Shown here: positions 1 through 12,600 of the stretch, in pieces
Layout of the letters: every line of letters begins with the position of its first letter
How positions within the stretch are numbered: position 1 is the stretch's first letter
Assembly: GCA_964017065.1 (NCBI GenBank)
Contig: OZ024785.1
Coordinates: 14,401,592 to 14,465,591, forward strand
From: Haliclona indistincta
Taxonomy: Eukaryota; Porifera; Demospongiae; Haplosclerida; Chalinidae
Length of the DNA stretch: 64,000 nt
Reading direction: 5' to 3'
Program-made: the position numbers and the translations under genes
Notes under the pieces: generated by a model
What the model saw: the letters and a program-made list of their open reading frames with translations, nothing else
The model's database searches: none
What the model was told of the DNA's origin: nothing

Positions 1-115
1 AGGTACGAGTTAGGAGCTTCCTATCATAACATAATCAGTTCTTACCATAACCTCCCTGATTGAAAATGACTATGGTACATAGCTAAACTTGAGGGAGACC
101 CAAATACACCCACTA

Positions 116-470
116 CAGTACCGCTCACGAGTAAGTGGACCAACACCCGCGGGAGACTCGCAGGCAACCCGGGGGTAATTTTGTCTTGCCCGCGGAACCG
201 TGTATCATTAACCGCGGGTAGATGCGAATACAGAGTGCATCACGCGCTGGTGCGGATACGTGCGAGCACTGTATATGCTCGTGAAAGCCACACAACGACA
301 ACGTGAGTCTGCCTAGCTATCCAGTGGGTCACGAGTGCATGCAAGGCTGCATGAGGGCCGCGGGTTAGTGTGGTGCGGGCAACGGGTACACGTTCACGGA
401 CCCGCGGGCACCCCCGAGTTACGCGCGGTTTGTCCGCGGGTTTGAGTACACTTACTCGTGAGCGGTACTG
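116..470 (+). mobile_element. Tc1/mariner-type MITE, copy 1
   Basis: A 355-bp element bounded by 22-bp inverted repeats starting CAGTACCGCTCACGAGTAAG and flanked by TA on both sides (114-115 and 471-472). It is GC-rich compared with its surroundings and has no transposase. The CAGT ends and TA duplication are typical of non-autonomous Tc1/mariner elements. A second copy of exactly the same length lies inverted at 4541-4895. The ORF across it is fortuitous. Confidence 0.85.
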
Positions 471-472
471 TA

Positions 473-3400
473 CGTACAAACAACACTGCAGGCTATAATT
501 ATATTTTACGTGTAAGGAAGGGGATAGGGTAGGAGGAAAAACACGACAAGCTGCCAGTAGGCCACACATGTGGTGAGATGACGGGATCACTTGCTAGCCA
601 TCAGGAAGGTGCCCAAACTTCGTTTTTAATGAAAATATTACCTAATGCTCAGTGGGCCGAGAGTACGATAACGTCACGAAATCCCAGCATGCAAGAGGAA
701 GAGGGTTTGGTAGACATCATGGGTCATACCTCAGCAATTGCTGGAACATACAACACATGCCAACACAACCAACAAGGCGCATTGCACATCCAGCATTGCC
801 AGCAACTACTAGCAGCGGTACCATGGCGACCACTCTACCACACAGCTTAATACTTGCATGCCCGGGAAACCTAATAAGTTACAGGACGCCATAGGTGTCC
901 CAAACCAGTAGCCAACGCAGAGACACAATAAGTGTACCCTAAACCGGTGCAGGTGTCCTTCGCCCCTAAGATCACCATGACACTTGGGGTTACACATACT
1001 CTGCCCCTACGACTGCAAGTGAGGAATACAAAACACCCTACAGGTAGGCGTCAGTCCCTAGCCAGCCAGCAGCATAATGACAGGTCGACACCTTGCAGAA
1101 CCACAGAGTGCACGCCCTTAGGTCTCCTTTAACTTGAGAGTGTATAAGTCCACGAGAATTCCTCCAATAGTGCATAGCACTATACATTCCAAACTTACAC
1201 TGTCATTCACTCGTCCATGGGCAGTAGTGCTAAGTGGAAAACTATAAGAGTTATCGTTTATCTTCCATGGATGTGACACGAGCCTGCAGGGTGACTCTAC
1301 CCAAAGCTGTTTTGGGCCACTGTCCAATGGAGAAGCGCTTGTGCTCATACACAAGTACCTGACTGCACAGTCGTCTTAACCGGACACACTATTCATCAAC
1401 TCTACTTTAGTTCCTGATGAAATGATACAGGGGTTGACTAACGAAGGCACTTAGGTACTTTCCAAGAAAAGTACTTTCTTTAGGATAGTAAAGGCACTTT
1501 CTTTGGGATAGTCTCAATCAGCTACCTAGCTACCTCTGTCTAAGCTAGTGTAACAGTGACAAGCAATAAAACAGGATACCCCTGAATCTCGAGTCAACAA
1601 TAACTCAAAACCAGGTAACGCTCCTAGATAAGGCTCAACTACATACCTAATAAACGAAGAGTTGCACTCTATCATAACAGTAACAATATGCTTAGATTTG
1701 CCTGTTTAACGTCGGTTAGATGTGCTATTCATAGGCACATGTGATTATCACCTGGCAGCCGTCCTGTATAAATGCATAAAGGCCAGAGCTGGGTTTACAA
1801 TGTGCCTCAATTGGTAAGTCACTATAGCAACAAATACACAAGCTATAGGTGCCAATCAAGCTATAGGTGGCAACCACGCCAATGTCATGGCCGTATGGTT
1901 GACCTAAGTACCCGACACATTATACCCTGCCACCTGAAATTCGTCACCTATGATATCCCATACCCTGCAGCTAGATGTAAGGCTGATGAATCCAGTACTA
2001 TACACTTTGCTAACACTACACTGCCCCATGGCTCAACCCACCACATGAATCCCCAGTATGCTCATGCAATGTGCCTTGAATCAGCAGCCGTTCAGCCATT
2101 CTGATTGGTAGCGGACAGACACAGTCACAAACCCTGGTGAACGCCTCAAGGCCTGTAAGCTATGGACTACGCTCACATGGAGCTTCCCGGACAACAATTT
2201 CACTGACAATGCATGAGAGCCCACCAAATGGCAGAGGCACTGGACACAGTGCTGCTAAACAAACTAAAACATAGTCACCAACACCCAAGGACAATGCAAT
2301 GGCCAGAACTGACCACAGTGGAACCCTCCAAGGCGGACACCACCGGGACCAACAAAACCGCCCACTAATGAGAGGGTGTCCCCGGCCAGGGGCCTATTAT
2401 ACATAACAACTTTAATGGTAGTGTTAAACAAAATTATGGATTTAAAAAAGGTGTACATCTTTAAGAAGCACTGCACATTAAACTCGTAGTCACAGCATGC
2501 AACAATAAACATGGCATGTATTCTTCAACACCAATAGGCTGTTGACTATCATATCAAAGTCAAGCAAACGTGATGAGCACTAAACATGCTATGGACTCAT
2601 ACAGTTGGGAGCCCGACTGTAGCTAACCACATACTGATAGCTGATAGCTGATATCACATACCATACTGAATATACCCGCCAGCAACTGCACTCAATAACC
2701 AAGAGAACTGCAACCACACATACAGATATCATCCAAGACTGCCATGGGCACATGAATGGGCTGGCTTGGGGGTGCAGCTACCTTAACCAGCCAAGTCTTG
2801 ATACCTTCTTGGTACTCTTGGTACATCCTTATTACCTCGACCCGCAGGATTTCAGCCAATGTAACTATCCAACCTCACGAGAATTCTAAAAATACTTTAC
2901 TAGCATACATGGCTATTCCACCAGTGGAAAATGCTTGACTTATGAAACATGCGGGTGAGGAATTAGCAAATGATCTGCGCACCTGTAGATTGCCACGAAA
3001 CTACACTATGCCGCGAAAGATTTACCTTCTTGCTACTTAGCCATCTAATGAATTCATGCAATTGTGTACACTTGGGCCACTCTCTACGAGCCTAAACTAT
3101 GACCAGAACCCTATTGCTGGACACCAACACACCAATAACAAAAAACTGTAAAAAAAACAATAACAAGACACGTTGCAACATAAATAATTATAGCCCACTC
3201 TAGCTGGTAGCTATCGAGGTACCATCACTTATCCACAGCAGACTAAGCAGAATTGCACGATAACAGCTCTGCCAGTGCTAGGATACCTTTTGAGCAACTA
3301 CTATCATACAAGACAGAAGAACGGCTACCTGAGTAATTATTGTGTATAGACCGTTTGCAGTAGGTGGAGTCTTTACGTCAGAGCTATACGAGATACGCCC

Positions 3401-4299
3401 TGGCGGCCATGTTGGTGAACCACGAGGGTTAGGGAAATCATGGTGTTGTGCGCTAAATTCGGATGAAACAATCGCAGCGACAGGAATACAGGAATAGCCG
3501 ACAGATAGCCCGGCAAGAGCGGCTTTTTACTAGATTTCATCTCCAACTGTAGTAGCTCACTGGTTCACCAACATGGCCGACGACGAGATTACGTAATTTA
3601 AAATTATGTAATTGCAAATGGTCTATATGGACAATCTTTGTAAGTGCCATGTAAAAACCGGCTACAAAATATTAAAACATCAACCAACATGGGAACGAAC
3701 CAGGCCACAAAACTCCTGAGGCAAATGAACAGTGTGCGCGCTATTTCTGAACTCAACAACCACATAACTACCATCATGACACGCAGTACTTCAAACAGAT
3801 ATTGCTTTAATGGGTGGGTAGGCACGATGCCAACAGTCAAAGAACCATAACGTGGCACTCACCTCGTGGATGGCCTATACCTGCCTAGCGCCGAACGGTA
3901 GCACCCACGGACACAAGCCAGCAACCTGCCAACGCCATAAACCATTGGCATTGCAAATACAACCCGTGAACACGATGCTGCTTCTAACCACGCGCGGGGA
4001 CCAAAGCTTGATGTTCTTGTAAGGTAGCAAGGCCAGTAGGGGATAAGAGAGAAGCAAACACTGACCAGGTAGCGTGGCAGGGATGAATGATCTGCAAGTG
4101 ATGCGCACACGCACTGCAAGCACGCTGGGGGGAGTGTCCACTCGTTTATTAACTGCATTAATGCCTTGCGTCATGAATGCTCATAATTACACCAATGAGG
4201 TACGCACAAAGTATCATTGGACATTAAAGCTTTATTTCACTAATTACCTGTGTGCAGGGTTATGTGTTTTTGTCTGTCTATGTAACCAGAGATAATATA
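473..4299. other. Region without recognisable gene
   Basis: I see no recognisable coding domain here. The largest open frame (1772-2104, +, 110 codons) has no motif I know. About 540-3340 is visibly enriched in A and C on the plus strand. A short imperfect repeat around AAGTACTTTCTTT lies near 1455-1520 and a GATAGCT triplication near 2635-2655. It could be intron, UTR or intergenic DNA; nothing decides between these. Confidence 0.5.
3401..3579. repeat. Inverted repeat around GGCCATGTTGGTGAACCA
   Basis: GGCCATGTTGGTGAACCA at about 3403-3420 recurs inverted at about 3562-3579, roughly 140 bp apart. It could be the ends of a tiny MITE or a bidirectional promoter-like element, since CCAT-containing motifs are common around animal start sites. 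No target duplication is obvious. Confidence 0.5.
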
Positions 4300-4540
4300 T
4301 ACTACGTAACCGGGATAGGTAACTCTATTTTAAGCGAATGAAACAACAAATACAGGGCGGTTTTACAGGCACATGCATACTCATACTATAAGCTTGTAAG
4401 AGAAAACGTGTCAAAACTATATGCACCATATGACACGAGAGACGGAAACAATTTGCTTTTTGCTCGCCGTAAACGGCGAATAGGAACACAAAACCTAAAC
4501 AACACACCGACACATTCACATAGTATACTTACTGGAGCTA

Positions 4541-4895
4541 CAGTACTGCTCACAAGTAAGTGTACTCAAACCCACGGGCTAACCGCGCGTAACTCGGGGG
4601 TGCCCGCTGGTCCGTGAACGTGTACCCGCTGCCCGCACCACACTAACCCGCGGCCCTCATGCAGCCTTGCATGCACTCGTGACCCGCTGGATAGCTAGGC
4701 AGACTCACGTTGTCGTTGTGTGACTTTCGCGAGCATATACAGTGCTCGCACGTATCCGCACCAGCGCGTGATGCACTCTGTATTCGCATCTACCCGCGGT
4801 TAATGATACACGGTTCCGCGGGCAAGACAAAATTACCCCCGGGTTGCCTGCGAGTCTCCCGCGGGTGTTGGTCCACTTACTCGTGAGCGGTACTG
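4541..4895 (-). mobile_element. Tc1/mariner-type MITE, copy 2
   Basis: An inverted copy of the 116-470 element with the same 355-bp length, CAGT ends and flanking TA (4539-4540 and 4896-4897). The left terminal repeat has drifted slightly (CAGTACTGCTCACAAGTAAG). The near-identical interiors suggest recent spread of the family. Confidence 0.85.
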
Positions 4896-5190
4896 TAGCC
4901 AAACACTTCGAAGTAAACGTGTCTGAAAGTTTACAGGCAATACAAACAGGCTTACCTCGGTTGAAGATCCATTTCACAATTGTGTATTTCCATTGCTACT
5001 GCCAGTAAACACCGACATCGTGAAAGACTAAGCTTTGAGAAGTAAGAAGGTCGGTATACAGAAAAGACAAGACACGGTAAATTGCTACAGAGCGAGTTTC
5101 TCTGTCAAGTGTGAGTCGCCGAGCAGTTAATAAGCATAACGCGGGCTGTTTCAGACTGATGACGTCACGTAATACATTTTAATATGGTAC

Positions 5191-6958
5191 TAGGCCTGAG
5201 CTAATTATTCTTTTAAATTTTCCTATTATTCTTTAAAGAATTTTTCAAAATTTTAACCTATTATTCTCACAAAATTGTCCGATTATTCCAATATTATTCT
5301 CAAACAATTCGCCAAATACCCATCGCTTAATATCATTGCTCATTAAATTTATGCAATCGTAAAGATAATAGTGTAATAGCTATAATAAAGATGATTGCTT
5401 ATTGCTATAGGAAAGATGATTCACTAAAATTAAAGCTACAAGTGCTTTTAATCTAGAGGAGCCACTTTTGTGTTTTGTGGTTAACAAGTATGTTTTGTGT
5501 TCAGAAAAAGCAACTATAGTTGCTATTGGACTGAAATTTGCTATGAGTGTTCACACATCATTCCATAGTGTGTGTAGAAAATCTGGACTGATTATGCTAG
5601 TTGACAGTAAAGTTGTTGCTGCTTGTGTACCAGGCATTGGTTTGCAATTATGAAAAAATGTGTTAAGGCCAGGAAAATAGTATGGAGCTGAGTTAAGAAA
5701 ATTCCCTCTGCAGTCTGCTTGAATGACTATTCAGTTTTAATCTCAGCAAGTTTGACAGCTTAACTTCCAAGCATAGTGAATTATGAGCCCTAAATGTACC
5801 AGAAATTGGCGATTTTTGGTGATAAAAGAGTTATGGCTGAAATCTGGACATCTTTGCGAGTTAAGAAAAACCACTTTATCTCTGGATAGCCAGATACTTG
5901 TAGTTTTCACTAGTTTTTAAACTAGCGCGATACGTTCATCCATGCGCAAACGCAGTCAGCGAGAACACCAACTTTAGCTGTGACTTCGATTCTCTGCCGT
6001 GTTATAATGAATTCATCCAATATGAGTGTTTATCGATTAAGTGTTTCTGCGCCGCTCACTGTCGAGCGGCAAGAATGGCGCCGATAAAAAGCTGTGTTTT
6101 GCGCTTTGCCCGTTCTTAAGCGTGCTTCTACAGCATAGATACTAGCTAAGCTCGAGGAATAATAACCGCCAAGCCTCGTTGTGGCGCTAGACTGTGGCTG
6201 CTGTGTCGTAGGTGTAGTTCATCGTGACGTTGTACAAATTATAGTGATGTCACAAACATGGCGCTATTGTATTAACTTCAATGGGAGAGAGCTGTAGAGC
6301 ATCGTGTGTCTTGCATTTTCTCATGCTGATATTTGCAATCTGCATTAATGCAATAGAAAGGGCTATGTAGAAAGTTGCGTGGACTAACTACATACACAAC
6401 TCTGGGAATAAAATGTGGCTCCTCTAGATTGAAAGCACTGTACATGGTGGGATTGCATGTATTTCACATTAAGTACATTAAGTTGCTGCATTGTATAGAG
6501 GCATGTACTGAAATTCCTAAAGTAGCCAGTAGGTAGCCATTAATCTAGGCTTTGCATGATAGGCGTCTACACACCCTCAGAGCTGTCCTGCAGTTTAGAT
6601 GAAATCTACAAGTACGCTATTGCTGCCAGAGGAGTCTGAGATGGCCGTCAAGGTACGTGAGCCAGCCATAACTCAAGAACGAAAGCACTTTAGCAAAATC
6701 CACGAGTCACATTGCAAGCCATTATCGTGATAAGCCTCACGGCCCGGTTCATACCTTAACCAAAGCGTAAAAGTGATCGCTGCTATCTGTAGCTCGATGG
6801 ACAGAATGAACGTCGTTTACTGCTTCCACTCATCGTCCTGATGATGCACACGTGACTATGGGGGTGATCAGATTTGATCGATTATTCTCGAATATTCTCA
6901 AACTCTTTCAGTTACCTATTATTCTCAATATTATTCCAGCATAATACGCACAAGCCTA
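5191..6958. mobile_element. hAT-like non-autonomous element, copy 1
   Basis: Ends TAGGCCTGAGCTAATTAT and (inverted) TAGGCTTGTGCGTATTAT are flanked by a perfect 8-bp duplication TATGGTAC (5183-5190 and 6959-6966), the TSD length of hAT transposons. About 100 bp at each end is rich in CCTATTATTCT-type repeats, shared with the element at 9055-10136. There is no transposase. A second TIR pair inside (5441-6439) suggests a nested insertion. Confidence 0.8.
5441..6439. mobile_element. TIR element nested inside hAT copy 1
   Basis: The 25-bp sequence starting AGTGCTTTTAATCTAGAGGA at 5441 is repeated inverted at 6415-6439 with one mismatch. The 999-bp interior has no convincing protein; the 61-codon ORF at 5468-5653 carries no known motif. 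No clean target duplication was found, so this may be either an insertion or a subterminal structure of the host element. Confidence 0.55.
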
Positions 6959-7004
6959 TATGGTACCGTAAATAGAGTTTCTTATCCCGGTTACGTAGTA
7001 TATT

Positions 7005-8250
7005 AGGGAGACACGGTAGTGTCTCCCTATGTAGGGTTGAACGAGAAAACAAGATGGCGGCTACATACAATGTATTAGCGTTCAAACGCTGATATTTCGC
7101 CTGGTGATGAATTTTATACGTCCAAAGACACTTAAATCTGCTATCTGGCGTTGCCCCATCTTACAGTAGCAAGGAGATTGCTCGAGATTGTTAATAAAGT
7201 GACGAACCGGGAAACGGTGAAAATCGAGTTTCGTCATCTTCGTTTTCTTCTTTCTTTCTTCTTTCTTTCTTTCTTTCTTTCTTCCACTCGCCTAGCACCT
7301 TTACGTGAGTAGTGCCGAGACCAAAACACCCAAGAACAGTCGTGAAATTCTCCTGGCATGTGCCTTTTGAACTTAGTTTTTAGCGAAACGGCGATACAAA
7401 TTCCGCGATTTCTCGATCGTGATCCACTGTCAGCTAAGTGCTAGACGTCATTAATAATTATAGTGATTGCGCAATACGCACGTGACCAAGCTGTGGTTAG
7501 CGCACGTGACCAAGCACAAGCTTGAGTTTTGCCACGCCGTATAGATCACGGAGAACACATACCGTATTTGTCTGGAGTCTTCGAAGAACGGCAAGCTAGC
7601 AAGCGCAGAATCACCATTCTGCCTTGCCAGATAATTATAACAGCCGTAAACAAGTGTGGGTGGGGCTCGTATGCACTGTATTCATGCATGCGTAGGCGAG
7701 CTGATATCTACACCATAAGAATTATTTAGCTACAAGTTTAAAATTGTTAATAATAAAGAAAAGCCATCAACAACAGGAAAACCAAACCAGTGGTGGAAAC
7801 AAAGATGGCACAGTAATTGCATGATATTGAACTGTACTTCACTGAAAAAGAAAAAAAAGGACACAAACAAGAAAATTAAAAAGATTTCTATCGAAATCAA
7901 AAGGATGTAGGGTTGTGAAATCTACCACTGGTCAACAATTTAAACTAACAAGGAACAAGCATGGAATGGTAACACGATTGACTTGCTAACAGACCATAGA
8001 TCCCTACATCAGTGGCTGTACATAAGCTGTCACAAGCTGAATGCACGTCAGGTGTCAGTCAACAGCAACAAGCTAAGCTGAACTAGCTATAGTCAACTAC
8101 AGCAGCCACTGATGTAGGGATCTATGGTCTGTTAGCAAGTCAATCGTGTTACCATTCCATGCTTGTTCCTTGTTAGTTTACATTGTTGACCAGTGGTAGA
8201 TTTCACAACCCTACATCCTTCTGATTTCGATAGAAATCTTTTTAATTTTC
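7005..8250 (+). repeat. Composite hairpin repeat, copy 1
   Basis: Order along the plus strand: a terminal stem-loop AGGGAGACAC-ggta-GTGTCTCCCT (7005-7028), ATGTAGGGTTGA, the motif AAGATGGCGGC (7051-7061), a CTTT microsatellite (about 7247-7284), two CACGTGACC E-box copies near 7482 and 7504, and a foldback module (7871-8250). The same order recurs at several other sites in both orientations. There is no coding capacity. It looks like a non-autonomous mobile unit, though no mobilising enzyme can be named. Confidence 0.75.
7871..8250. repeat. Foldback module F1, copy a
   Basis: Two arms of about 150 bp, inverted and nearly perfect, enclose a loop of roughly 85 bp. The outer ends read GATTTCTATCGAAATCA and the inner ends carry TCCCTACATCAGTGGCTG. 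A transcript through it would form a long dsRNA hairpin. Confidence 0.85.
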
Positions 8251-8438
8251 TTTATTATGTCTGATATAACGTAGTACGATAGTGACATCATTCCTTTGAT
8301 GTGGTAGGTACTATAATTATTTCGTATATAGACCTGGAAAAGTGGCCGGAGTAGGTCTATTCGAATCCAAGTGTGAGTAACTGTAAATGGATAATTCCCG
8401 AGTATACGTGCGGGTGATGTAAGTAGTAGTTATTACAT

Positions 8439-8558
8439 GCCTACCAGGTATGTATACCATACACATGAGGTATTGTGTTAATAAACCCGAGGACGTAGCC
8501 CGAGGGTTTATTAACACAATACCAAGTGTAAAATTAATGGTATACATACCTGGTGGGC
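8439..8558. repeat. 120-bp hairpin (foldback MITE-like)
   Basis: GCCTACCAGGTATGTATACC pairs with its inverted partner at the other end, and GGTATTGTGTTAATAAACCC pairs around a small central loop (about 8483-8522). It is non-coding; ORFs across it are shadows of the palindrome. Confidence 0.7.
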
Positions 8559-9054
8559 ATGGAATAGGTAACTTGTACCATAGCAACCATTGACATAATT
8601 AATGAGGTCAATCATTTATGAGGCCCCATTAGCATCAGTAAGAAAACTGTGCATAAAAAGCGAGCATACCTAGGCCTGCCTTACCTTTGGTAAGGGTGAA
8701 CCACTCTTAACCGAAGCTTCTCCTGCAGTCATTACTGTTTACTGTGTGGAGCGAGTCATCTGACTCTATTAGTGGCTTTACTACTGGGGATTTTTCCTGT
8801 ATGTACACCGGTGTACACTGATTTATATTCAGTTGCTTCCGGTGGCTCTACCGTTGCTAAATGACTTCAGTTATTTTAGCTATTTTTCAGCAGTGCTGCC
8901 TGCAGCATACAGTTGCAATATCGCGTACGAGAATTGCTCAGCGAAATCCATGCAACGGATTCTGCACAGATGGCAGGAGAGCTTGCTGGAGCAGTTTTAG
9001 CTTCGTACGGTTCACACAACTTAAGAAAAATCTCCCCAACCGATCGTTCTTGGT
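8559..9054. other. Spacer without recognised gene
   Basis: AT-rich spacer with no recognisable coding domain. It holds a short palindrome TGTACACCGGTGTACA near 8803-8818 and ends with the 8-bp target copy TTCTTGGT of the next hAT-like element. Confidence 0.4.
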
Positions 9055-10136
9055 TAGGCCTGAGCTGATTATTCTTTTATTTTTTCCTATTATTCTTTTT
9101 AGAATTTCTCAATTTTTAATCCTATTATTCCCATGAGATTGACCGATTATTCTCAGATTATTCCTATGTTTTCCAAAAAATATGATTGAAACACGATTAC
9201 AAAATTCATGTGAAGTGAATAAAAAATACCTAATCATTAATTCTGTTCATTACTGTAGCATAACAGAGGCTTCAACATAATATTCAAGTGTTGATAGCTG
9301 CCTCATCCTAAAATTAATGAGTTATTCAAAACAGAAACACTTTCTGCAGAACCAGAAGAAGGCTAAGAAGAAAGGCATTTTGAGCTGTTTCACTCTGTTT
9401 TGGAACAGATGACGAATCGTCATTCCAAAACTGTAAGCTCGATTACTCAGAAGAAATCTCATTCTCTTAGAATAGCATATTAATTTTGGAAATTCTTCTC
9501 TAAGCTATGATAACTTTGGTCAGTGGTATAATTATAAATGGAAGATTAAGTAAAATATTTAAATAGCGATACAAACGATGTCCTTCAGGCAATGTTTACT
9601 AAAGGATTTTCAGCCCTGTCATAAACCTTCATCATTGCATGCCTCCACTATTTCTACAACATTTCTTTGCCTTTTTAAAGCTTAAGCCTATGGCCGCTTC
9701 TTTCCCTTGGGAGGTGGATTACGATCGATTGCCTTCTGTTTCCTTGAAAGTTCAGAAGGCCTTGGAGGACGGAGCTAGCACGGTAAGAATACTAGGTGCT
9801 GCAGCTTGCTTAGCAGCTGCTGGCGTTGCATTGGGGGTATAGCAGCAACATGATTCTGTCATCTATGATCCTGTTTGATCGTCTGACAATTCATCGTTTG
9901 TACTGGCTTCCTCTTCGCTATCACTCAGAGACAGTTCGTAATCGGCGTCACTATTCGCTCTCATGATCGACTCTTCTATTGCTGCTCATGCTGCTTCTAC
10001 TGAGACAGTTTTAGCTGCCATAGCTATAGTGATTCGCTTGACGTAACAAAATTCGACCAATTATTCCTGAATATTCTCAAATTCTTTTCATTCTCAAAAT
10101 TGTTCTCACTGTTCTGGCATAATCAGCGCAGGCCTA
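9055..10136. mobile_element. hAT-like non-autonomous element, copy 2
   Basis: Ends TAGGCCTGAGCTGATTAT and (inverted) TAGGCCTGCGCTGATTAT are flanked by a perfect 8-bp duplication TTCTTGGT (9047-9054 and 10137-10144). The terminal 100 bp match those of the element at 5191-6958, but the interiors differ. A 67-codon ORF at 9639-9842 has no recognisable motif and no transposase domain is present. Confidence 0.82.
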
Positions 10137-10260
10137 TTCTTGGTCGCCACCGGGCGGGCTCGTCTTTCCGCTATGGCTAACGCTGCGCGGCTGAAACTTG
10201 GTATGGTCGAAGACTATCGATAGACAAGCAAACAGCACTCTGCTAGTCCATCTGTACAAA

Positions 10261-10639
10261 AAGAAAATAAAAAGATTTTTATCAAAATCAAAAGGATGTA
10301 GGGTTGTGAAATCTACCACTGGTCCACAACGAAATCTAACAAGGAACAAGCATGGAATGGTAACACGATTGACTTGCTAACAGACCATAGATCCCTACAT
10401 CAGTGGCTGTTGTGGTTAGCTACAGCTAGTTCAGCTAGTTGCTGTTGACTGACACCTGACGTGCATTCAGCTTGTTGATCTTACTATGTACAGCCACTGA
10501 TGTAGGGATCTATGGTCTGTTAGCAAGTTAATCGTGTTACCATTCCATGCTTGTTCCTTGTTAGATTTCATTGTGGACCAGTGGTAGATTTCACAACCCT
10601 ACATCCTTTTGATTTCGACAGAAATCTTTTTATTTTCTT
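10261..10639. repeat. Foldback module F1, copy b
   Basis: Same structure as 7871-8250, with arms diverged by scattered substitutions. It forms the inner end of the composite repeat whose body continues at 10640-10905 and resumes at 22972 beyond the Ginger1-like insertion. Confidence 0.8.
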
Positions 10640-12244
10640 GTTTGTGTCCTTTTGTCTTTTCAGTGAAGTGCAGTTCAATATCATGCACATACTGAGCCGT
10701 CTTTGTCATGGTTTTCACCGTTGGTTTAGTTTTCCAGTTGATGATGGCTTTACTTTATTATTAACAATTTTAAACTGAAAATAATTGTTATGGTGTACAT
10801 ATCAGCTCGCCTACGCATGCATGCAGTGCATACGAGCCCCGCCCACACTTGTTTGTAGACCTGTACGGCGGTTATAATTATCTGGCAAGCGCAGAATGGT
10901 GATCCTGTCACTAGACATCTGGTCCGGGTACTTTTAGTCCGTTCAGACCAAAATCCCCGTAGTAGCCGTCAGGGATTTTGGTCCGGACGGACCAAATTTA
11001 CTAGAGATTTTGGTCTGGCCTAGTAATTTTGGTCTGGGTAGCTAGCGAAGCCTATAGCGCCTTTGCTCGTCGCTATATATAGCGCTACACGCCTTGTTAT
11101 CAGTAAATCTAATCTTCCCACTCGGCAAACGCGCTGCACTGCTATTCTATGTAGTCTCCGACAACGTCCTATGTCTTGTATAATACACTTAAGCTTATCT
11201 CTATGCATTCTGCCCCATATTTTTCAACAACTATAATTATTATTATTCAACTTTCATAGCAATGTGAACAACAGAAAGGCTTCTTGATGATGCCGACACA
11301 CTTCCTGTGGTAGTTCTCTCCACAAATAGTACACCCTGCCATTCGACCAGATTTTGGGAGGCGGCACAAGCAGTAAACAGGAATAATCTCTTGCACAGAA
11401 ATAGGATTTAGCTTTCTCCGACGCCCCTGCTGCCTGGGAAACACCGTCATGATGGATTTTCTCCTTTAAGAATGGATGTGGCGGACACAATGGCAAAAAG
11501 CCCACAGTCATTAGAACCACGTTGTTGCTGCACCTCAGGTATATCCACAGTAATTTGTGGATGATGAGTGTTCAGAATAGATGCCACTTGATGTGCGACA
11601 GACTTGCTAAGTACTGCAGACATGCGTAGGCTATCATACATCTTCACTGTGCCACTCTCACATCCAATACTGGTGATAGTAACCCAGTGATTGCCATTTG
11701 TATGGAAAATCTGTAAGAAAACACACCAAAGTAGGTATACAGACACTACATCTATAATAATACCTGAACAAAGTCTTTTTCTTGGATATCAAAACCCGAT
11801 TTGGATTTTGCAAGAACAGTTGGTTTTAAGCCTCCGACTGCAGGATGGTCATTTTTCAGCAAACGAAGGCTGGCTGTGATAACACTGTTTTTTTTTTCAG
11901 AAACAAGACACTCTTTGTCCGACTGATACAGACAGAGAGACATGATCCAGTAATTAGAACTAGTAGCTCGATCTGGTAGTATTTCACATGAAGTATCATA
12001 TTGAGAGGAGGAAACATCATGAAAACGCACACTGGTGAAAATGAGACTCTAGAAGCATTTAAAATAGCCTGGAATCAAGAAAAACAATCACTTAATAACA
12101 TTTTGCATACATGTAGATAACTTACTAGAACAGAGGAAGAGAATGAGAGAGACTTGTCCACATCAGTTTCTATAAAAGCATGTCGCTGTTCAACCTCTTG
12201 ACTCAGATCAAGATGTTTAGCATAAGTCTTGTCAGTCTGATGAA

Positions 12245-12600
12245 TATTTGGTAGGTTGCTGTTCTGAGGCTGAGTAACGAGTTTGTCGCTATTCTGAGGC
12301 TGAGTAACGAGTTTGTCGCTATTCTGAGGCTGAGTAACCACTTTGTTACCTGTCTGAGGAGCAGTGCGTGTTTTGCCAGTTTGAGAAGTAGTTTGAATTT
12401 TGTCTGGCTGACAAATCGTTTTAGTTTTTCCAGTCTGACGAGTAGTGAGAGCTTTGCCAGTCTGACGAGTAGTGAGAGCTTTGCCAGTCTGACGAGTAGT
12501 GAGAGCTTTGCCGGTCTGACGAGTAGTGAAAGCTTTGCCGGTCTGACGAGTAGTGAGAGCTTTGCCGGTCTGAAAAGTTGTGTCTGTGTTGCTGGCCTTG
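12245..12600 (-). repeat. Coding minisatellite in the Ginger1-like linker
   Basis: About seven 27-bp units encode a 9-residue repeat (TGKALTTRQ type) at roughly 12420-12590, and three 30-bp units encode KLVTQPQNSD near 12245-12345. The repeats stay in frame, consistent with expansion while the linker was still translated. The encoded segment is low-complexity, T/Q/K-rich and probably disordered. Confidence 0.8.

Larger units (their letters stand above)
4300..7000. mobile_element. TA-flanked MITE-like element carrying two later insertions
   Basis: Inverted repeats of 31 bp (29 matches) begin TACTACGTAACCGGGATA at 4300 and end at 7000, with TA on both outer sides (4298-4299 and 7001-7002). Without the mariner-type MITE (4541-4895) and the hAT-like element (5191-6958) it would be only about 570 bp. 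No coding sequence is seen in the remaining interior. Confidence 0.65.

Noticed and set aside
240..590. 116-codon ORF on minus as a host gene
   Set aside because: It overlaps a non-coding GC-rich mariner-type MITE that occurs twice.
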